A stretch of DNA of 64,000 bases from Eutreptiella sp. 'Long Island Sound 2002'. Lineage: Eukaryota; Euglenozoa; Euglenophyceae; Eutreptiales; Eutreptiaceae. Shown piece after piece: positions 1 to 10,811 of this stretch; positions within the stretch are counted from its first letter, which is position 1, and each line of letters begins with the position of its first letter. The position numbers and the translations under genes are program-made. The notes below the pieces were generated by a model. It was not told the DNA's origin. It searched no databases and worked only from the letters and a program-made list of their open reading frames with translations. The stretch spans positions 68,531,888 through 68,595,887 of the forward strand of contig OZ038383.1 in NCBI GenBank assembly GCA_964036045.1, in the 5' to 3' direction.

Positions 1-540
1 CCCTGCCACTAGCCCGGCAGGTCGGCTTGGTCGCCCCAGTGCGTCCGACCCTAGGGCTGTGGTTTGTTGCGCCCTGTCCCCCTGTCGCCCTCGGTGCGTG
101 TGCGTGTTCGGTGTCCCGGGCCACTTGGCGCTTGTTCACCGGTGCGCGCGCTGTGTGCGGTATGCGTGTGTTGTTTGTAGCTTCTCAGGGGACCCTCGCC
201 TGCTTTTTGCGTTTTTGCCCGTGTTTTTTTTCCTCCTATTGTTTTGTGCCCTCGTCCTTTTGTATTTGCTCTGTATCTTTTTTTGTGCCCTCTCGCTTTG
301 TACTTATCTGCCTTTGTTGTTTTTTCTTGAAAGAGAAAACTAAAATCAAAAATGGGTGCGTGTACATTGGAGGTAGAGGCATGGGTAACTGGGGCAGCGG
401 TGCAGTAGTGCTACGTTCTTCGTTGTGGTGTGCGTCGCCGGTTCTTTGTCGGCGGGGTGCGGCACGCGCGTCTTGATGTACGGTTAGGTCGTCTCTTTGC
501 GTCTTGGCTTGTTTGGTGGTGTTGGCTGGTTAGGCGGTCG
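1..540 (-). repeat. 3' region of LINE-like copy 1 with one 65-bp minisatellite unit
   Basis: This stretch resembles 13431-13990 over its whole length. Both carry a shared segment around CCCCAGTGCGTCCGACCC (about 33-50 here), one or more copies of the 65-bp unit containing TTGTTCACCGGTG (about 105-175 here), an A/T tract (310-352) and a GGTTAGGCGG segment (about 528-537). No credible gene is present; the small plus-strand ORFs are shadows. Confidence 0.6.
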
Positions 541-1289
541 TGTTGGCTGTGGGTGCATGCTGTGGCTACTGTGTTGCACCGGTGGGCAGGGTCAGGCTCG
601 GAGGGTTAGAGGTTGTGGGGCGTGGTTCATGTTCCTCGAATCGTGATTTAGCTTCGGCTGGCGCTAGGCGGCTTTGGCGGGTTAGTCGGTTTTCACGGCT
701 GCGGGCTTGGGTTTGGCGCCGTTGGGCGCAGCGGGTGCCCGTTGGTGCGCTCATTGGTGTCCATCGGCTCCAGGTTCCTGTGGCTTCCTCTGGGCAGGGT
801 TCGGCGTGACGTTCGGTGGCGGTGGCTTGCTGGGTAGCGGATAGCGATGGGTCAATGCAGGGGGTGATGCTAGGCGGGTCATTGGGCTGAGTCGGCTCTC
901 GGGCGGCTCGTTTGGCGGGCAGGGTCGCTTTCGTTGGCGGGTTGGGTGCCTCGGGCGTGGTGGGGCTCGGTCGGGGCGGTTGCGGGCTGCGGTGGCTCGC
1001 GGTGCCCCGCGGCAAGCGGGGCGGATCGCTTCGCGATCCGGAGTGTGGGCTGCTGGGCTGTGGCGGCAGGGAGTGTCGCCGGCGTGCGGCCCGGGCGCGG
1101 CCCAGGGAGTAACCCCCCGTGGGGTTAGGTGGGGGCGCCGCCGGCCAGGGGGTCATGCGCGTCATGTTGTGTGGCGTGCGGGGTTCTCGGGGTACTGCGG
1201 CTGGGGGCGGTGTCGGTGCTGCGGGTGTCCGTGCGCCGATCCTTGCGGGGTGGCGAGGGGGTGTCTGTGTGTGGGGGTGGACTTGGGGT

Positions 1290-1772
1290 GATGTCCCACA
1301 GGCGCCTTCCTTCTGTCCGTGTCTCCGGGAGGGTGTCCTGCAGGGGCCTGAGGACATATGCGTGGTCTTAGGGTGCGGGGAGCTTGCGGGGGTGGACTCC
1401 CTAGGGATGGAGCGCATCGGCCAGCGTGGCCTCCCATGCGGCTTCCGGCATCCACCCTCCCCCCCCCGGCCGGAGTCGGCAGTTCTCCGCCGCTGACCTG
1501 CGGGGCCGGCGGACCAGGCCCTCGAGGGAGCGCTCTGCCCGGGCCCACTATCGCAGACCCCACAGCTGCTTTTGGGTCCAGTGCTGACACCACAGTCCAT
1601 GGGCGGGGCAGTGGCCTTTGGCGGGGGTGTGAGCGTGGGCGTGGGTGTGTGTGGTGGGGTCATCGGGACTGGTGGCAGTGGCGGGCCCGGGGGAGTCCTC
1701 GTAGTCTTGTGCCGTGGGAGTGCGTGTGGAACGGGGGCGCGAGCGTACGCGGACCCGTGGGTACGCGGACAC
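1290..1772 (-). pseudogene. LINE-like copy 1, C-terminal conserved block (broken)
   Basis: Read from 1772 downwards, the frame gives an AYPRVxVxxRP segment, then TAQDYEDS and QLWGLR followed by a stop. The same peptides stand in copy 2 (about 9420-9640), where QLWELRKW continues into SLEGLVRRPRKG. Beyond the stop, another frame shows relatives of AAWEAMLADAL, HPRNLPAPQ and RRLWDIT. No known family is recognised. The stop and the frame change make this copy a pseudogene or a sequence-error casualty. Its value is that it confirms the block is conserved as protein in three copies. Confidence 0.5.
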
Positions 1773-2609
1773 GGTCTCTGCTTCGGGGTTGGGTTAGGAT
1801 CCGCGGGGGCGGCGGTAGCGGGGCATCTGCTGGATGTGGGCAGACATCGGGGGCCCGTAGGGGGGCGGGGACGCTGTTGGTTGGCACTGGTGTTGCTCCC
1901 GTCCGGTTCGGGGTGGACCGTGTGCCTGGGATGCGGCTTTGGAGTGGTGGTGGGATGAGATGCGTCGCGCATCCGCCGCGGCGCGTTCCGCCATGAAGGT
2001 GGTGGCAGCGGCGTCGGTGACGGCGGGGGGGTGCCGTGCTTGGCGCTGCTGCCGCCGGGTCTTGGATTGCTGGGGCCAGAGGTCGTAGAGGATGTCCGCA
2101 GGGGGCTAGGTTCGCGCTGTCGTTCCGGCGCCGGGCTTCGGCTAGGGCTTGGCTTTGGCACAGGGCTGGGGCCGCGGTGCAGTGACGGGTTTGGGTGGCT
2201 GATTGGCGGTGGCCTTGGGTTTTGGCAGGGCTGCGGGCGCGGGCTTCGCTGGGGTGTGCCGCCGCCCTGCTTGGCCGGTAGCGGGTTGTGAGGCTGCGGG
2301 GGCCTTGGCGGTGGCGGGGGCGCCGGCGGTGTGAACGGGATTGGGGGCCCGTTCTCGGTGATTTTTCCCGCGGCAGGGGGGGTGGTGTGCTGAACGAGGA
2401 TGTGGTGCTGGAGGTGGATGAGGTGGTTGTGGTGTTGGAGGTCATGGAGTCGGAGCAGGAGGAGACTGACGTGGGGGACGGCGGGGGGTCTCGGCTCGAA
2501 CCGGAGGTGGAGGGGACGGACGTGGCGGACGGCAAGGGGTCCCGGACGGCGGGGGCGGGCGCTGGATGCTGGTGTCATGTGTGGTGCGTGGTGGTGTCGC
2601 GGGGTGTCT

Positions 2610-3465
2610 CGGCAGTGCTGGCAGGTGGGTTATGCGGGGGCGGTCCAATTCAGCTCCAGGACGTGTGGGTGTGCCTGCTGGAGGCCTTCGAGGGTGGAGA
2701 AGAAGCATTGCTGGATGCCGGGCATGTCCTCTGCCGTGAGTAGGGGCCAGTTTTGGATGGGGGTGTCTGGGCCCGGCCACAGCAAGGTCATAAGGCGGGC
2801 TGCCACCATGTACCGGCAGAGCTGTATGGTGAAGGGGGGTTGGGGGATCGGTCCCGTGCAATTCAGGGGGGCTTGCCTCTGCTGGGGACGCAGGGGGACC
2901 TTCCACACCCACTGCTCTGTGGGGATCTGCCAGGTCCGTTGGGTCCATTTGGCAAGGCAGTACATCGCCCTGCCAAGGCACTGGTTGCGGCTGCGGATGG
3001 AGAGCAGCGTGTCCAGGGACCTGCGCCCCCACGTGCCCCATATGTGGGGGTCGTGAGGCTCGTCCTCCCTGGTGTACGTTTCGTGGCCCAGGTTGTGCAG
3101 GGGGGGGGCTGTAGTCGACAGCGAGGAGGGAGTCGGTGCCGTGGACCAGCCAGGTGTCGGTTGGTGCGTCGTACTGGGTGGTGGAGAGGGTGTAGTGTCT
3201 GTTGTACAAGAGGGACATGTACGTGGAGGGGGCTGGCTGCTGGTTGTCGGGGCTGGGGATGTCGCCCGGGACGTGGTCCCTGAAGTTGCTCAGGGAGGTC
3301 ACACGGTCGACCCACGTCCTCCTTTTCCACGCCATGGTGTCGGCTACGGTGGTGCTGGGTGGAGGGTGGGCCATCTTGGACACGTGGTAGCGGATGCGGC
3401 CTTTGGTGTCCACCCGCCCGTGGTCCGTCCCCAAGCACAACGCCCCGGAGACAGACGTACCACCA
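2610..3465 (-). pseudogene. LINE-like copy 1, NFRDHVPGD/KWTQRTW conserved block
   Basis: The minus-strand frame starting near 3465 gives relatives of copy 2 peptides: DTMAWKRR, NFRDHVPGDIPSPDN, QPAPSTYMSLLYN, HYTLSTT and WLVHGTDSLL. After a frame change it gives MYCLAKWTQRTWQIPTE, then YMVAARLM, WPGPDTP, MPGIQQCFFSTLE and THPHVLELNW. These peptides match 7780-8550 on the plus strand and, in part, 27362-27840 on the minus strand. The conserved Trp and Cys spacing suggests a folded domain, but I do not recognise the family. At least two frameshifts are needed to read it through. Confidence 0.55.
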
Positions 3466-3475
3466 GTCAGACACG

Positions 3476-4020
3476 ATGACCAAGGCATACCAGGCACCAG
3501 CCCTCGACACTCCATGGCCCCTGCTGCACCTCATCTCCACCCACTATCACACCCCCACCACCGCGGCCACCGCTGACCAGCAGGCATGGCTCTCCCCCTG
3601 GTTTCACACGGTACCCCCAGGCCACCCGGCGCACGTGGCCTGGACTCGAACGCTCGCGGCCGAATGGACATTCACGAGCGAGCGGCCGGACCGAGAAAGT
3701 CTGGCCATGGAGTACGAACGCTGCGACCCACACCGCGCGGGACCTCATGAAGCACCCATGCGCCCCCTGCAACACAAATGCCCCACCGTCCGCGGCGACA
3801 AAAAAGAAAAGGAACGATGGCAGACCATCGCATGCCAGAAGTTCCACCCGAATACGGGATACCTCTTCCACCTGATGTACGTGTACATCGCCCAGGGGCG
3901 CCCCGAAAGAGGCCTCCTCCGCCTCATCCCACGGACCCAGGACATCATTACCCAGGGGATAGGCGTCTACGCCCGCCGCTACTGCAACGGGCGCAAATCA
4001 CCACCAGAACTGCCCAAGGA
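3476..4020 (+). pseudogene. RT C-terminal/connection region of LINE-like copy 2
   Basis: From ATG 3476 one frame stays open to 4087 and reads as a plausible folded protein: HLISTHYH, MEYERCDP, ERWQTIACQKFHP, YLFHLMYVY and GVYARRYCNGRK. Near 4015-4020 the next frame takes over (GNLVYICHP) and leads into RNase H, so one base has been gained or lost. The position directly before RNase H suggests the thumb/connection of a LINE reverse transcriptase. No RT catalytic motif (YxDD or FADD) is present, because the copy is truncated just upstream. Function is inferred from context only. Confidence 0.4.
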
Positions 4021-5298
4021 AACCTGGTATACATCTGTCACCCCACAGCAATTGCCCGCCTACCCGTACCCAGCAACACCGACATAGTCTACTTCACTGA
4101 CGAATCCGGCACCCAGCAACGCACCCCCACGGTCAGTTCTGCCTCTGTGCGCATCACCCAGCGCGCGGACGGCCTCCACGCAGAGCACCACACCGGGGCC
4201 ACCATCCTCAGGGCGTCCTCCCACGGCGTACTGCGCACCGAGGCGGACGATATCACGGCCACACCACCACCCACAACAATCCGGCCCCGCAACATCTGGG
4301 TAGTCGTGGACGCCACGGTCAACATCCACCTCACCAAACGCCTTGCGGACCTGCCCATCCACAGGGCGCTCGAATCGCGCCTCACCACACAAGCGTCGGG
4401 GCTATGGATGGCCTTCAGAGGCATGCACCCCCAGGACGCCCTGCACATCGTCAAACAGGAGTCCCACCGCTACACGTACGGCAATGCACGCGCGGACACG
4501 CATGTGAAACACCAGAACACCAACCACACTCCAGGGCTGGAACACGTGCGACTAGACACCCCGCACCACAGCCATCTCAAACACCTACCCCCGATACCCT
4601 CAGAAACGCAGCCCCCCCATTGGATACCCGAGGACACGCCATACACGGATAGACAGACAGTACCACTACTCCACGCCCATCCAACAGCTTGCCACCACAC
4701 TGGGCAACCCGGCGAACACCAAACTCCTGCGATGCCTCGACGACTCCATCCGTACCCCCCTCTACTAGTCAGCCCTACGCCTGGAGAGCCTTGCAGCTCC
4801 AGCTTCCAGCTTGCCCTCGAGCAGCTTCCCCTCCTCACCAGATACTACCGATGGTACGCACGCCGCTCAATCCACGTCCCGGCAGGGTACACCGAATGCA
4901 TCTGTGGTCCCGCAGCAGGAGAAACCTGGGACCATTTCAAGGTGTGCCCCATCTACCGAGGACTCCACACCCTCACGGACTGGAACCCAACCCGGACCAT
5001 CGCACAGCAAGCCGGATGGCCGACACGGTCCCCGACAACCCAAAAACTCGCCACCATCCTAAAACAGACGGGGGTACTCGAGGCGGTCCGCAGAAGGCTT
5101 GTCCCCACTGCCGTCTATACCCTGCTACGCACCAACGCGGACGACGCCCGGGCCACGGCAGCGCACATGCAACGGACGGCCGCTGCCGAGACAGCAGAAC
5201 AACTCACATACCGCACCCACAAATACCGGCAGCTTGCAGCCGCCCTGCCCCCGGCGGACCAGGCCCAACTCCTCAAACTCCTGTTCTACCAACCTTGA
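4013..5298 (+). pseudogene. RNase H and CCHC-like knuckle of LINE-like pol, copy 2
   Basis: RNase H cleaves the RNA strand of the cDNA hybrid. The frame shows the family signatures in order: YFTDESG (Asp at about 4099), RTEADD (Glu at about 4240), VVVDAT (Asp at about 4309) and YGNARAD (about 4480-4497), the usual D-E-D plus GNxxAD pattern. About 130 residues later comes CICG-x8-H-x4-C (about 4897-4950), like the terminal knuckle of LINE ORF2 proteins. The protein ends KLLFYQP with a stop at 5296-5298, and copy 3 ends the same way at 29963. The part between RNase H and the knuckle contains a stretch of uncertain frame (4650-4800), so the copy may be inactive. Confidence 0.6.
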
Positions 5299-6525
5299 GA
5301 GCCCACCGGGCGACATACCACCCAACACGGGACCCTGCCCCCTGGCCTGCACACCATCCACCAAGCACGACACGGACACGGCACGCACCAGCACCACGGA
5401 CACCGCACACACACCCGCCAGCATGCGCGCGCCACAAGCCCCCATCCCCCACACCACCGTCGGTCCACAGGTACCGCCAACCGCCAGCCACCGCGTGCCC
5501 CCTCTGTGTGTGCCAACGGCTACCACAGACGGCCCTACCCTGCAACCCAGACCACTGGGTCCGCCTAGGAGCCGCACACCACCTCACCAACTGCCCCCGG
5601 TGCGGGGACCTCAACCCCAACCACCGCGCACGCGGCCCGGAGCCCCAGCCGTGCCCCCCCCCCCCCCCAGCCACCCCAGCCTCTTCGGGCCACTCACCGA
5701 CGCCCTCTGGGACCACTGGGAGGACAGTATGTGGCAAACGCAGCGGATCATGCGTGGACCATAGCCATAGCCACGGGCGGCGCACCCCTGCCCCCCCACA
5801 GCCCACCCCTACGCAACAGCGGGGGCGGCTTGAACGTGGCGGCCCGCCACATCCTCCTCCCCCTCTACCTGCAGCAGAGTGACCCCCACTTCCGGGACTC
5901 ACAGCTCCCCGGCCCCCGAGCAGCAGCCCCGGCGCCGGAAGCGTGGGCGGAGGCGGCACCAGAGGAGGTAGCAGATTACCTCCGACACACTTGCCGCCGG
6001 TTGAACACCGCCCTCAGCCGGCAGAAAGGAACACCCTACCCACTCAGCACACTCCTCTACCCGGCACACCTCCCCAGACCCACACAGCTGAGGCCCCCGG
6101 AGAGCTGGGCGTCCTTTCAGGACGCCCACCTGGCCGCCCCCAGCGAAACCGCCGCCGCATGGATGGACCCAGCGGACCAGCACGGCTACGTCAGGGGTCT
6201 CGAGCCATGCCTCAGAGAGGCGCATCCCTGGCACGCCCACTCCCCGTCACCCCCGCGGGGACAGGGGAGATCACCCGGCCCCGACACCCACTACGCCAAG
6301 AAGACCAAGACAGGCCAGGGGCCCCGCCAGCGCGCCCGCCAACAAGGCGCGGCACCCCGGCCGGGACCCAGGCCCAGCCACGCTGCACCACCCCACTCCC
6401 AGACCCCTGGGGCACACCAACAGCACCACCCTCACCAGCGCCCACCACCGCCAGCGTACCGCAGCACCCTAACCCGGCAGCCTGGCCAAGGACCACGGCC
6501 CGCACATGTCCACCCCATACAATGA
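5299..6525 (+). pseudogene. Cys-rich finger plus AADHAW conserved block, copy 2
   Basis: Downstream of the pol stop, one frame gives a Cys-rich segment at about 5490-5640: ACPLCV, then LPCNPDHWVRLGAAHHL and TNCPRCGDLNP, i.e. CxxC...C...H...CxxC, which could bind zinc. After a poly-C run (about 5648-5668) the frame changes and continues as AADHAWTIAIATG, NVAARHILLPLYL, EEVADYLRHTCRRLNTAL, GTPYPLSTLLYPAH, then YVRGLEPCLREAHPW and KKTKTGQG, ending at 6525. Copy 3 (28353-29902, minus) has the same peptides with the two parts in one frame, so the frameshift here is probably a homopolymer slip. Family not recognised. Confidence 0.5.
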
Positions 6526-7439
6526 CAACCATTCACACAGTGCCAGGGAACTGGGCGCCACCAGCACCATCGCAACGCCCCCCCCCCCCCCCCCCACCCC
6601 CTGATGCCCCAATACTACAGCGACCCCCACCAGCTCCATCACCACCGCGCCCCAGCGTAGCCGGCCCCCACAGGCCACCAATCCCACGCGGCACATAACA
6701 CCGCACCAGACCATCACGTGTACCACGGGCACATGTACCACCACCACCAACCCCTGCCACCGTACCCACCAGCGCCGTGGTACCACACACAGCCAACACA
6801 CCGTCACCACCACCACCACACGGTCCAGAAGCACCTACGGGCTCCACTGGACGGGCTCGCGACATCCGGGCCACCATACGCCCCCAGAGACCGCGGAGGG
6901 GCCACGCACACGCACCAACAGCACTAGGGCCTACATGGAGCAACCCACCACCACCGGCAGCCCCCCCACCTGCAACCCATGCCAGCAAGCACCATCCACC
7001 AGCAGCCACCCGCTACCTACGGACCACAGCCCCATCCAGATGCCGAGGCAGCTAACTCCCACCAGTACCCAGACACCGCGGCCAGCCAGGGACCGCAAGA
7101 ACCGCACGGCACGCACACGCAACACCCACAAGACCCGGCGGGACGCCCAGACTCCCTTCCAGCACAGCACCCACCCCCACCCCCCCGGCCACCAACGGTG
7201 CCATCCCCACACCATCCCCCCCCGCCCCCCCCCCCTGGGACCAGGCCACTCACGCACCACGCGGAGATCCCAACAAACCCCCGCCATCCCCAGCCGCCGC
7301 CGGCACACACCGGCGCGAGTCCCCCCTCCCGCGGCCACCAGAGAAACCCCATCACCAGACCCCACACGCAACAACGACGACCACCGACCCCAACCCACAC
7401 CGACTGCCTCACCACGACCCGCGCCACCAGCTGCCGCAC
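6526..7439 (+). other. His/Pro-rich low-complexity spacer of LINE-like copy 2
   Basis: C-rich sequence with runs of CCA and CAC, giving Pro/His-rich translations in several frames. Poly-C runs of 15 or more bases occur (e.g. about 6579-6596). Similar sequence lies at the same place in copy 3 (27900-28700). No domain is visible. It could be a disordered linker joining the two conserved blocks, but indels make any frame uncertain. Confidence 0.4.
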
Positions 7440-8560
7440 TGGCCGAGCCCTACGCCCTACACAACCCCGCAGCGGTACGGCAGCACCTCTGGGACCTGAG
7501 AGACCAGGAGGTGCTGCGCCTCCATACCTCCGGCAGCACCCAACGCATCCGGGCGGCCACCCTCGTCCAGGTGGCCGCCCTTGGGGAGGGTGTCCGAGAC
7601 ATCCTCTTCGACAACTTCCTCCACGTCGCCCGGTGCGACCGCCCTCCGCTCCCCACCCCTGACAGCGAGAGCCCTCCCCCCACAGGGACCCGAATCTGGG
7701 TGCGCCCCATCGATTGGGGGCGACACCTTGTCGGACACCCCGTGCTGGGGCGGGCGGACACCAAGAGCCGCACCAGCTACCACGAGCCCAACATGGCCTA
7801 CCCCGCACCCAGAACCACCCCAACAGACACCATGGCGTGGGAAAGGAGGCCGCCGGTCAGCCGGCTGGCCTTCCTGGGCAACTTCAGGGACCACGTCCCG
7901 GGCGATGTCCCCACCCCCGACAACCATCAGCCAGCCCCCTCCACGTACATGACCCTCATGTACAACATACACTACACCCTTTCCACCACCCACTACCACG
8001 CACCAACTGGCACCTGGGTGGTACACGGCACCAGCTCCCTCCTCCCCGCTGACTACGATCCCCCCCCCCCCCCCCCGCACAACCCGGCCCCCGACACATA
8101 CACCAGGGAGGATGAGCCCAACAACCCCCACATCCGGAGCACGTGGGAGCACAGGTCCCGGGACACGCTGCTTTCCATCCGCAGCCGCAACCAGGACATT
8201 CGCAAGGCGATGTATTGCCTTGCCAAATGGACACAACGGACCTGGGAGATCTCCGCGGAGTGGTGGATGTGGAAGGTCACACTGCGCTGCCAGCAGAGGG
8301 AGGCCCCCCCGAACCGTGTGGGACCCACCTCCCCCGCGCCCCACCACCCTGCAGCGCTGCCCGTACATGGTGGCAGCCCGCCTCATGGCCCTGCTGTGGC
8401 CGGGCCCAGACACCCCACCCAAAACTTCCCCCACCTCGCGGAGGAGGACATGCCTGGCATCCAGCAATGCTTCTTCAGCACCCTCAACTACCTTCCAGCA
8501 AACACACCCACACGTCCTGGAGCTGAACTGGACCCCCCCCGGATAACCCACTTACCCACA
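7440..8560 (+). pseudogene. VRQHLWDL to CFFSTL conserved block, copy 2
   Basis: One frame carries EPYALHNPAAVRQHLWDLRD, VAALGEGVRDILFDNFLH, RIWVRPIDWGRHLVG, DTMAWERR, LAFLGNFRDHVPGDVPTPDN, STYMTLMYNIHYTL and, after a poly-C run at about 8060-8076, TWEHRSRDTLLSIRSRN, AMYCLAKWTQRTWEI and WMWKVTLRCQQ. Frame flips then give YMVAARLMALLWPGPDTP, EEDMPGIQQCFFSTLNYL and THPHVLELNWTPPG with a stop near 8548. Copies 1 and 3 show the same peptides, which argues for protein-level conservation. I do not recognise the fold. It lies roughly 2.1-3.2 kb after the RNase H/knuckle stop, a place where LINEs normally have only a short 3' UTR. Confidence 0.5.
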
Positions 8561-9194
8561 CAGCCAAGACAACACCACCACGCCACCGCGTACCACACAG
8601 TACACCACCCACAGCACCAGCACCGGCACGCATGCGGGACACCAGGGAAAGCGCGCACACACATCTGATGCCCGAGCAGACACCCTCATCCTCATTACTC
8701 ACAGGACCCAGCATCCGACGCCCGCCCCCGCCGCACAGGACCCCCCACCCTTCATCCACATCCCTCTCCTCCGCCCCCCACTCCAAAACCTCCACCGCTA
8801 CAACCAACTCAGCCGCCACCACCACCACTTCCTAGTCCAGCACACCACCCCCCAAGCCGCAGAGAAAGCCTCCCAAACGGGCCCCCAAACCCGTCCACAC
8901 CCCAAGCAGTCCCGCCGCCGCCAACGCCCACGCCGCAGCTAAACCCGCACCCGCAGCCCAGCGGAAAACCAGGACTGCCGCCAAGCAGCCACCCAAACCC
9001 GTCGACGCACCACGACCTCAGCCCGCAAAAAAAAACCCAAGCTCAAGCCCAAGCCCGGCGCCAGGACGACAGCGTGAGCCCAACCCCCCGAGGACGTCTT
9101 CTATGACCTCCGGCCCCAGCCATCCCAGACCTGGCAGCTGCAGCGCCCAACGGGGCGCCTCCCCACCGTCACCGACGCCGCCGCCACCACCTTC
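8561..9194 (+). other. Pro-rich spacer of LINE-like copy 2
   Basis: C-rich DNA between the two conserved blocks. One frame gives repeated PKPxxKP-like residues around 8900-9060 with an A-rich patch at 9030-9038. The matching part of copy 3 lies at about 26770-27230. No domain is seen. Confidence 0.35.
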
Positions 9195-9895
9195 ATGGCG
9201 GACCGCGCCGCGGCCAAGGCGCCACACAACTCGTCCCACCACCCCTCAAAGCCGGCAGCCCAGGCGCACGGACCACCCCAGACCAGACCAGAGCAGCGCC
9301 AGGGCCCACCGGTAGTCTGCCCGCCCCCCTACCAAACCCCAATGTCTGCCCACATCCAGCAGATGCCCTACTACCGCCACCACCGCGGATCCCAACCCAA
9401 CCCCGAAACAGAGAGCGTGCGCGCGTACCCACGGGTCCACGTACACCCACGCCCCCGCTTTTCACGCACCCCCACGGCACAGGACTACGAGGACTCCCAC
9501 GGGCCCACCATCGCAACCAGTCCCCATGACCTCAACACGCACACCCACGCCCACACCTCCGCCCAAGGCCACGGCCCCGCCCGTGGACAGTGGTGGCAGC
9601 GCTGGACCCACACGCAGCTCTGGGAGCTGCGAAAGTGGGCCTGGGCAGAGACCTCCCTCGAGGGCCTGGTTCGCCGGCCCCGCAAGGGTCGGTGGAGAAC
9701 CTCCGCCTCCAGCCGGCGGGGGATTGAATGCCACAGGCCGCATGGAAAGCCATGCTGGCCCATGCGCTTCTTCCCCAGGGAATCCACCTCCGCAACCTCC
9801 CGGCACCCCAGGACCACCAGTATGTCCTCGGACGCCCGCAGGAGACCCTCGAGGAGACGCGAAGAGAGAGAAGGCGCCTGTGGGACCTCACCTGA
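9195..9895 (+). pseudogene. QLWELRKW C-terminal conserved block, copy 2
   Basis: From 9195 the frame reads MADRAAAKAPH, IQQMPYYRHHRG, ESVRAYPRVHVH, TAQDYEDSHGP, QLWELRKWAWAETSLEGL and RRPRKG. Another frame then continues as SVENLRLQPAG, AAWKAMLAHALLPQG, NLPAPQDHQYVLGRP and ETRRERRRLWDLT, with a stop at 9893-9895. Copy 3 carries the second part uninterrupted (14118-14690, minus), so the break here is a local indel. The end is rich in Arg and Glu and probably helical. No family recognised. Confidence 0.5.
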
Positions 9896-10524
9896 AGCCC
9901 AACCCCACGCACAAACACCCCCTTGCCACCCCGCAAGCGTCGACGCACGGACACTGGCAGCACCCACAGCACCCAGGGAGCCCCGCGCGCCTCACAGCAC
10001 GACGCTCCAGACCCCCCGGCCAGCGGCGCCACCACCTAACCCCAAGGGGGGATACTCCCTTGGTCGCGCCCAGGCCCCGTGCCGACGAGGCTCCCTGCCA
10101 ACCCAACATCCCGCGCACCCGCCCCAGCCGAGGCGACAACAGCGAACCCGCCCGCCGGCCGAGCCGCCCAGGGGCCGACCCAGCCCGTCACCCCCTACAG
10201 TGACCCATCGCTACACGCCATCCAACCAGCCACCGCCGCAGAACATCACATCCAGAAGAAGCCAAGCGCAGCGGAAACCGATGGACGCCAACGCGCGCAC
10301 TAGTTGGCACCGCTACGCCCAACGGCGCCAAACCCAAGCCCGCAACCGTCGGAACCGCCTAACCCGCCACAGCCGCCCAGCCCCAGCCGGAGCCTGATCA
10401 CAAGTCGAGGAACCCGAACCACACCCTGTAACCTCTGACCGATGACCCCTAACCGGGCCCGCCGAGGATGCACAGTAGCCACAGCCCACACCCACATGCA
10501 CAGTTCACACGGCCGCCAAACCAG
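9896..10524 (+). other. 3' non-coding region of LINE-like copy 2
   Basis: GC-rich DNA matching the reverse complement of about 530-1290 (copy 1) and 13980-14400 (copy 3). Homology ends at CCAAACCAG (10516-10524), exactly where a Ty3 LTR begins. No gene seen. Confidence 0.45.
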
Positions 10525-10800
10525 TGTTGTGGTTTGACTTGGGAACTGTCTTGTTTCTCGAAAATCCCAAAATACGACAAACCTCTTCTGCGCAGGATTT
10601 TTAGGCGGAGCACCTATTCATAGACACTTCACAAATTCGAAGACACAAACCCTGTTCAAAGATATCGAAGTATCATACAGCACTTCGTTCACAGCAACTG
10701 GCATCTCGATGCTTCAGATGTATTCACAGACTGCAGTGCGATTGCGACTGCGATTGCGACTCGCGCGCCCGCTGCGCGGCTGCTGCTCGAAACCATAACA
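10525..10800 (-). repeat. LTR of element B' (3' LTR)
   Basis: The ends form an inverted pair: TGTTGTGG at 10525-10532 and CCATAACA at 10793-10800 (reverse complement TGTTATGG). It begins TG and ends CA. The element reads on the minus strand, so this is its 3' LTR. No second copy is seen in the window. Confidence 0.6.
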
Positions 10801-10811
10801 CTACCCCCCCC
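10801..10811 (-). other. Polypurine tract of element B'
   Basis: CTACCCCCCCC on the plus strand, i.e. a G-run ending in TAG on the minus strand immediately before the LTR. This is where plus-strand DNA priming normally occurs. Confidence 0.55.

Larger units (their letters stand above)
1..3465 (-). mobile_element. LINE-like family, copy 1 (5'-truncated fragment)
   Basis: On the minus strand this stretch repeats, in the same order, the 3' half of the copies at 3476-10524 and 13431-14800/26122-30826: a NFRDHVPGD/KWTQRTW block, a His/Pro-rich spacer, a QLWxLRKW block, then a 3' region with an A-rich tract (about 310-352) and one unit of a 65-bp minisatellite. Homology to copy 2 stops near 3465, where copy 2 begins on the other strand. 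The left end runs off the window. The variable 5' truncation point between copies is typical of target-primed reverse transcription. Reading frames are broken by indels, so this copy is probably dead. Confidence 0.7.
3476..10524 (+). mobile_element. LINE-like family, copy 2 (longest copy)
   Basis: This copy runs on the plus strand from inside the RT/RNase H connection to a 3' end at 10524, where a Ty3 LTR interrupts it. Order: connection (3476-4020), RNase H (4080-4500), zinc knuckle (4897-4950), Cys-rich and AADHAW block (5490-6300), His/Pro-rich spacer (6300-7440), VRQHLWDL to CFFSTL block (7440-8560), Pro-rich spacer, QLWELRKW block (9560-9895), 3' non-coding. RNase H followed by CxC...H...C at the end of pol is typical of I-like non-LTR elements. 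The roughly 4.6 kb of further conserved coding sequence is not. The 5' half, including the RT catalytic core, is missing. Confidence 0.65.

Noticed and set aside
566-2578. 670-codon Pro-rich minus-strand ORF
   Set aside because: It does not keep one frame of the conserved blocks; the peptides shared with other copies lie in neighbouring frames here, so the length reflects stop-poor GC-rich DNA.
3440-3500. Twin-priming inversion of a single LINE insertion
   Set aside because: Copies 1 and 2 overlap over the same 3' portion of the element, whereas twin priming yields complementary, non-overlapping parts.
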